A program made the translations under genes and the position numbers. The notes below the pieces were generated by a model. It ran no database searches, was not told where the DNA came from, and saw nothing but the letters and a program-made list of their open reading frames with translations. Shown here piece by piece: positions 62,908-64,000 of a DNA stretch of 64,000 nt. The stretch's first letter is position 1, and each line of letters begins with the position of its first letter. The stretch comes from Dehalococcoidia bacterium (GTDB lineage: Bacteria; Chloroflexota; Dehalococcoidia; Dehalococcoidales; RBG-16-60-22), in contig JAUXAC010000004.1 in assembly GCA_030615035.1 (NCBI GenBank), positions 1 to 64,000 on the forward strand. The letters run 5' to 3'.

Positions 62908-62937
62908 AAACCTCCCAAGCGGGTGGGATTTCCTATC

Positions 62938-63022
62938 AACCTCACCCCCTTTATCCCCCTCTCCTTGATAAGGGGGAGGGGGGAGATATGAGGAGGGGCT
63001 TCGCCCCTCTCTAAAATCTCTA
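62938..63022. repeat. Palindromic repeat copy between ruvX and alaS
   Basis: CAACCTCACCCCC end, CTCTCCTTGATAAGGGGGAG stem and GAGGGGC-TTC-GCCCCTC hairpin. Confidence 0.8.
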
Positions 63023-63033
63023 TAATGTTATTC

Positions 63034-64000
63034 TTAAATCAGGCTTTTTGCCAGGCGAAGGGCTTCATCCAATTTATCCTTGTACTTACCACCCGCCTGA
63101 GCCAAACTCGGCTTACCACCACCGCTACCACCGGTTACCCTGGCTACTTGCTTTACTATTTCTCCGGCATTATAGCCTCTGGCAACCAAGTCTGAAGTTA
63201 CTGCGGTCAGAAAAACGGGTCTATCTTCACAAATTGTGCCCAGAATTACCACCGCACTTTTAAGTTTATCCCGGAGAAGGTCGCTCATCTCCCGCAGAAT
63301 CTCCAGTCGAGAAGAAGGAACCCTAGCTACCAACACGGTTATCCCTTTTACCATCTCGGCTTGACCCAGTAAAGATTCAGCTCTTAGTTTAGCCAGTTCC
63401 CTCTCCAGAGTTAGCCTAAACCGGCGCTCCATTTCAAAATCGCTTGCTGTACTGGACACTTGAGCCTCAGCTTTATCTGGTAACGTTTTCAGCAAGTGAG
63501 CAATATTCTCCAAGCTGGACAAACGGCGGTTAACCAGTGCCTCGGCACCTCTACCGGTAACAGCTTCAATGCGACGCAGTCCGGCACCAATGCTGCTTTC
63601 AGCAATAATGTGGAAAAAACCTATCTCCCCGGTTGAGCTGACATGAGTGCCGCCGCAAAGCTCAGTACTAAACGGTGGCTTGCCGATTTTCAGCACCCGA
63701 ACCACGTCACCATACTTCTCATCAAACAGGGCTATGGCACCTTCTTCGATAGCCTTTTTATATGGAATCTCCTCATCATATACTCGTCGGTTCTGACGAA
63801 TTTTCTCATTGACAATATGCTGCACTTTCTCTATTTCTTCTGGCATCATGGCAATCAGATGAGAAAAGTCAAATCTAAACTGGTCAGGTGCCACCAGTGA
63901 ACCCCTCTGCTGGACATGCTCACCTAAAACCTGACGGAGAGCAAACTGAAGTAAATGGGTGGCGGTATGATTGCGGGCAATGTCAAGACGCCGTTCCCCA
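63034..64000 (-). CDS. alaS: Alanyl-tRNA synthetase, C-terminal part (partial)
   Basis: The minus strand frame runs from the window edge to TGA at 63034 and encodes the last 320 or so residues. The editing domain has the zinc motif HTATHLL near the edge and the later pair in ELCGGTHVSSTGEIG; the C-terminal coiled coil and oligomerisation region ends RLAKSLI. AlaS charges tRNA-Ala and hydrolyses mischarged Ser- or Gly-tRNA. The aminoacylation domain lies outside the window. Confidence 0.96.
   Translation of the reverse strand, partial: GERRLDIARNHTATHLLQFALRQVLGEHVQQRGSLVAPDQFRFDFSHLIAMMPEEIEKVQHIVNEKIRQNRRVYDEEIPYKKAIEEGAIALFDEKYGDVVRVLKIGKPPFSTELCGGTHVSSTGEIGFFHIIAESSIGAGLRRIEAVTGRGAEALVNRRLSSLENIAHLLKTLPDKAEAQVSSTASDFEMERRFRLTLERELAKLRAESLLGQAEMVKGITVLVARVPSSRLEILREMSDLLRDKLKSAVVILGTICEDRPVFLTAVTSDLVARGYNAGEIVKQVARVTGGSGGGKPSLAQAGGKYKDKLDEALRLAKSLI

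Noticed and set aside
1..64000. tRNA genes
   Set aside because: No cloverleaf with a clear T-loop GTTCRANYC and acceptor pairing was found by reading; a tRNA-finding program was not available.

Overview
The window looks like chromosomal DNA from an uncultured member of the Chloroflexota, class Dehalococcoidia or a close relative. This is inferred from the protein types, from a 23S rRNA gene with its own promoter and no 16S gene or tRNA in front of it, and from the mix of genes: argS, gatC-gatA, purL, yqeY-rpsU, der-plsY-gpsA, polA-mutM, rnpB, ruvX and alaS. No taxonomic marker was compared against a database, so the assignment is an inference. Promoters of the TTGACA-17-TATAAT type and GGAGG ribosome binding sites are frequent.

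Layout. 1-960: 5' part of 23S rRNA (minus) with a promoter and an attenuator-like terminator in its leader. 969-21.7 kb: housekeeping genes (argS, gatA/gatC, pfk-aldolase, purL, yqeY, rpsU, a COG2509-type flavoprotein) mixed with small membrane proteins, a DGQHR-domain protein, an NYN-radical SAM pair, a split UxaA-type dehydratase and a decayed serine recombinase tail. 22.0-26.0 kb: an XRE regulator, then a Fur regulator, CPBP protease, exosortase-like enzyme and accessory protein in one apparent operon. The XRE and Fur promoters carry nearly the same palindromic operator. 26.0-35.4 kb: a minus-strand cluster of phage head and particle genes (HTH protein, portal, scaffold-like protein, capsid, decoration protein, connector, LamG protein, large tail or baseplate-like protein). 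35.9-55.4 kb: housekeeping again (dnaJ, der-plsY-gpsA, argF, polA-mutM, cstA, macro domain protein, S41 protease, rnpB, RNase H). 55.4-57.7 kb: a second phage locus on the plus strand, with small-terminase-like genes and the large terminase missing from the first cluster. 58.1-61.7 kb: two paralogous secreted, IPT/TIG-repeat surface proteins with the same C-terminal anchor ending GRRTAYY. 61.7-64 kb: a small HTH protein, ruvX and the 3' part of alaS.

Many of the larger intergenic gaps hold copies of one palindromic repeat family: G/C-rich hairpins such as CCCCTT-GAT-AAGGGG and AGAGGGGC-TTC-GCCCCTCT, with ends related to GATTGTTTATTGACCTCACC. Copies also sit between the phage genes, and some form or remove the 5' ends of genes. 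This suggests the phage genes have been resident for a long time, yet their reading frames are intact.

The most interesting parts are: (i) the phage structural cluster and the separate terminase locus share a 17-bp LexA-like operator at their promoters, which suggests one co-regulated, possibly domesticated, particle system (GTA-like); (ii) the Fur-controlled exosortase-like cassette, flanked by duplicated remnants of the phage cluster end, with two candidate substrates in the same window; (iii) several genes that appear to lack ATG/GTG/TTG starts and instead place AUA behind a Shine-Dalgarno sequence, most clearly ruvX.
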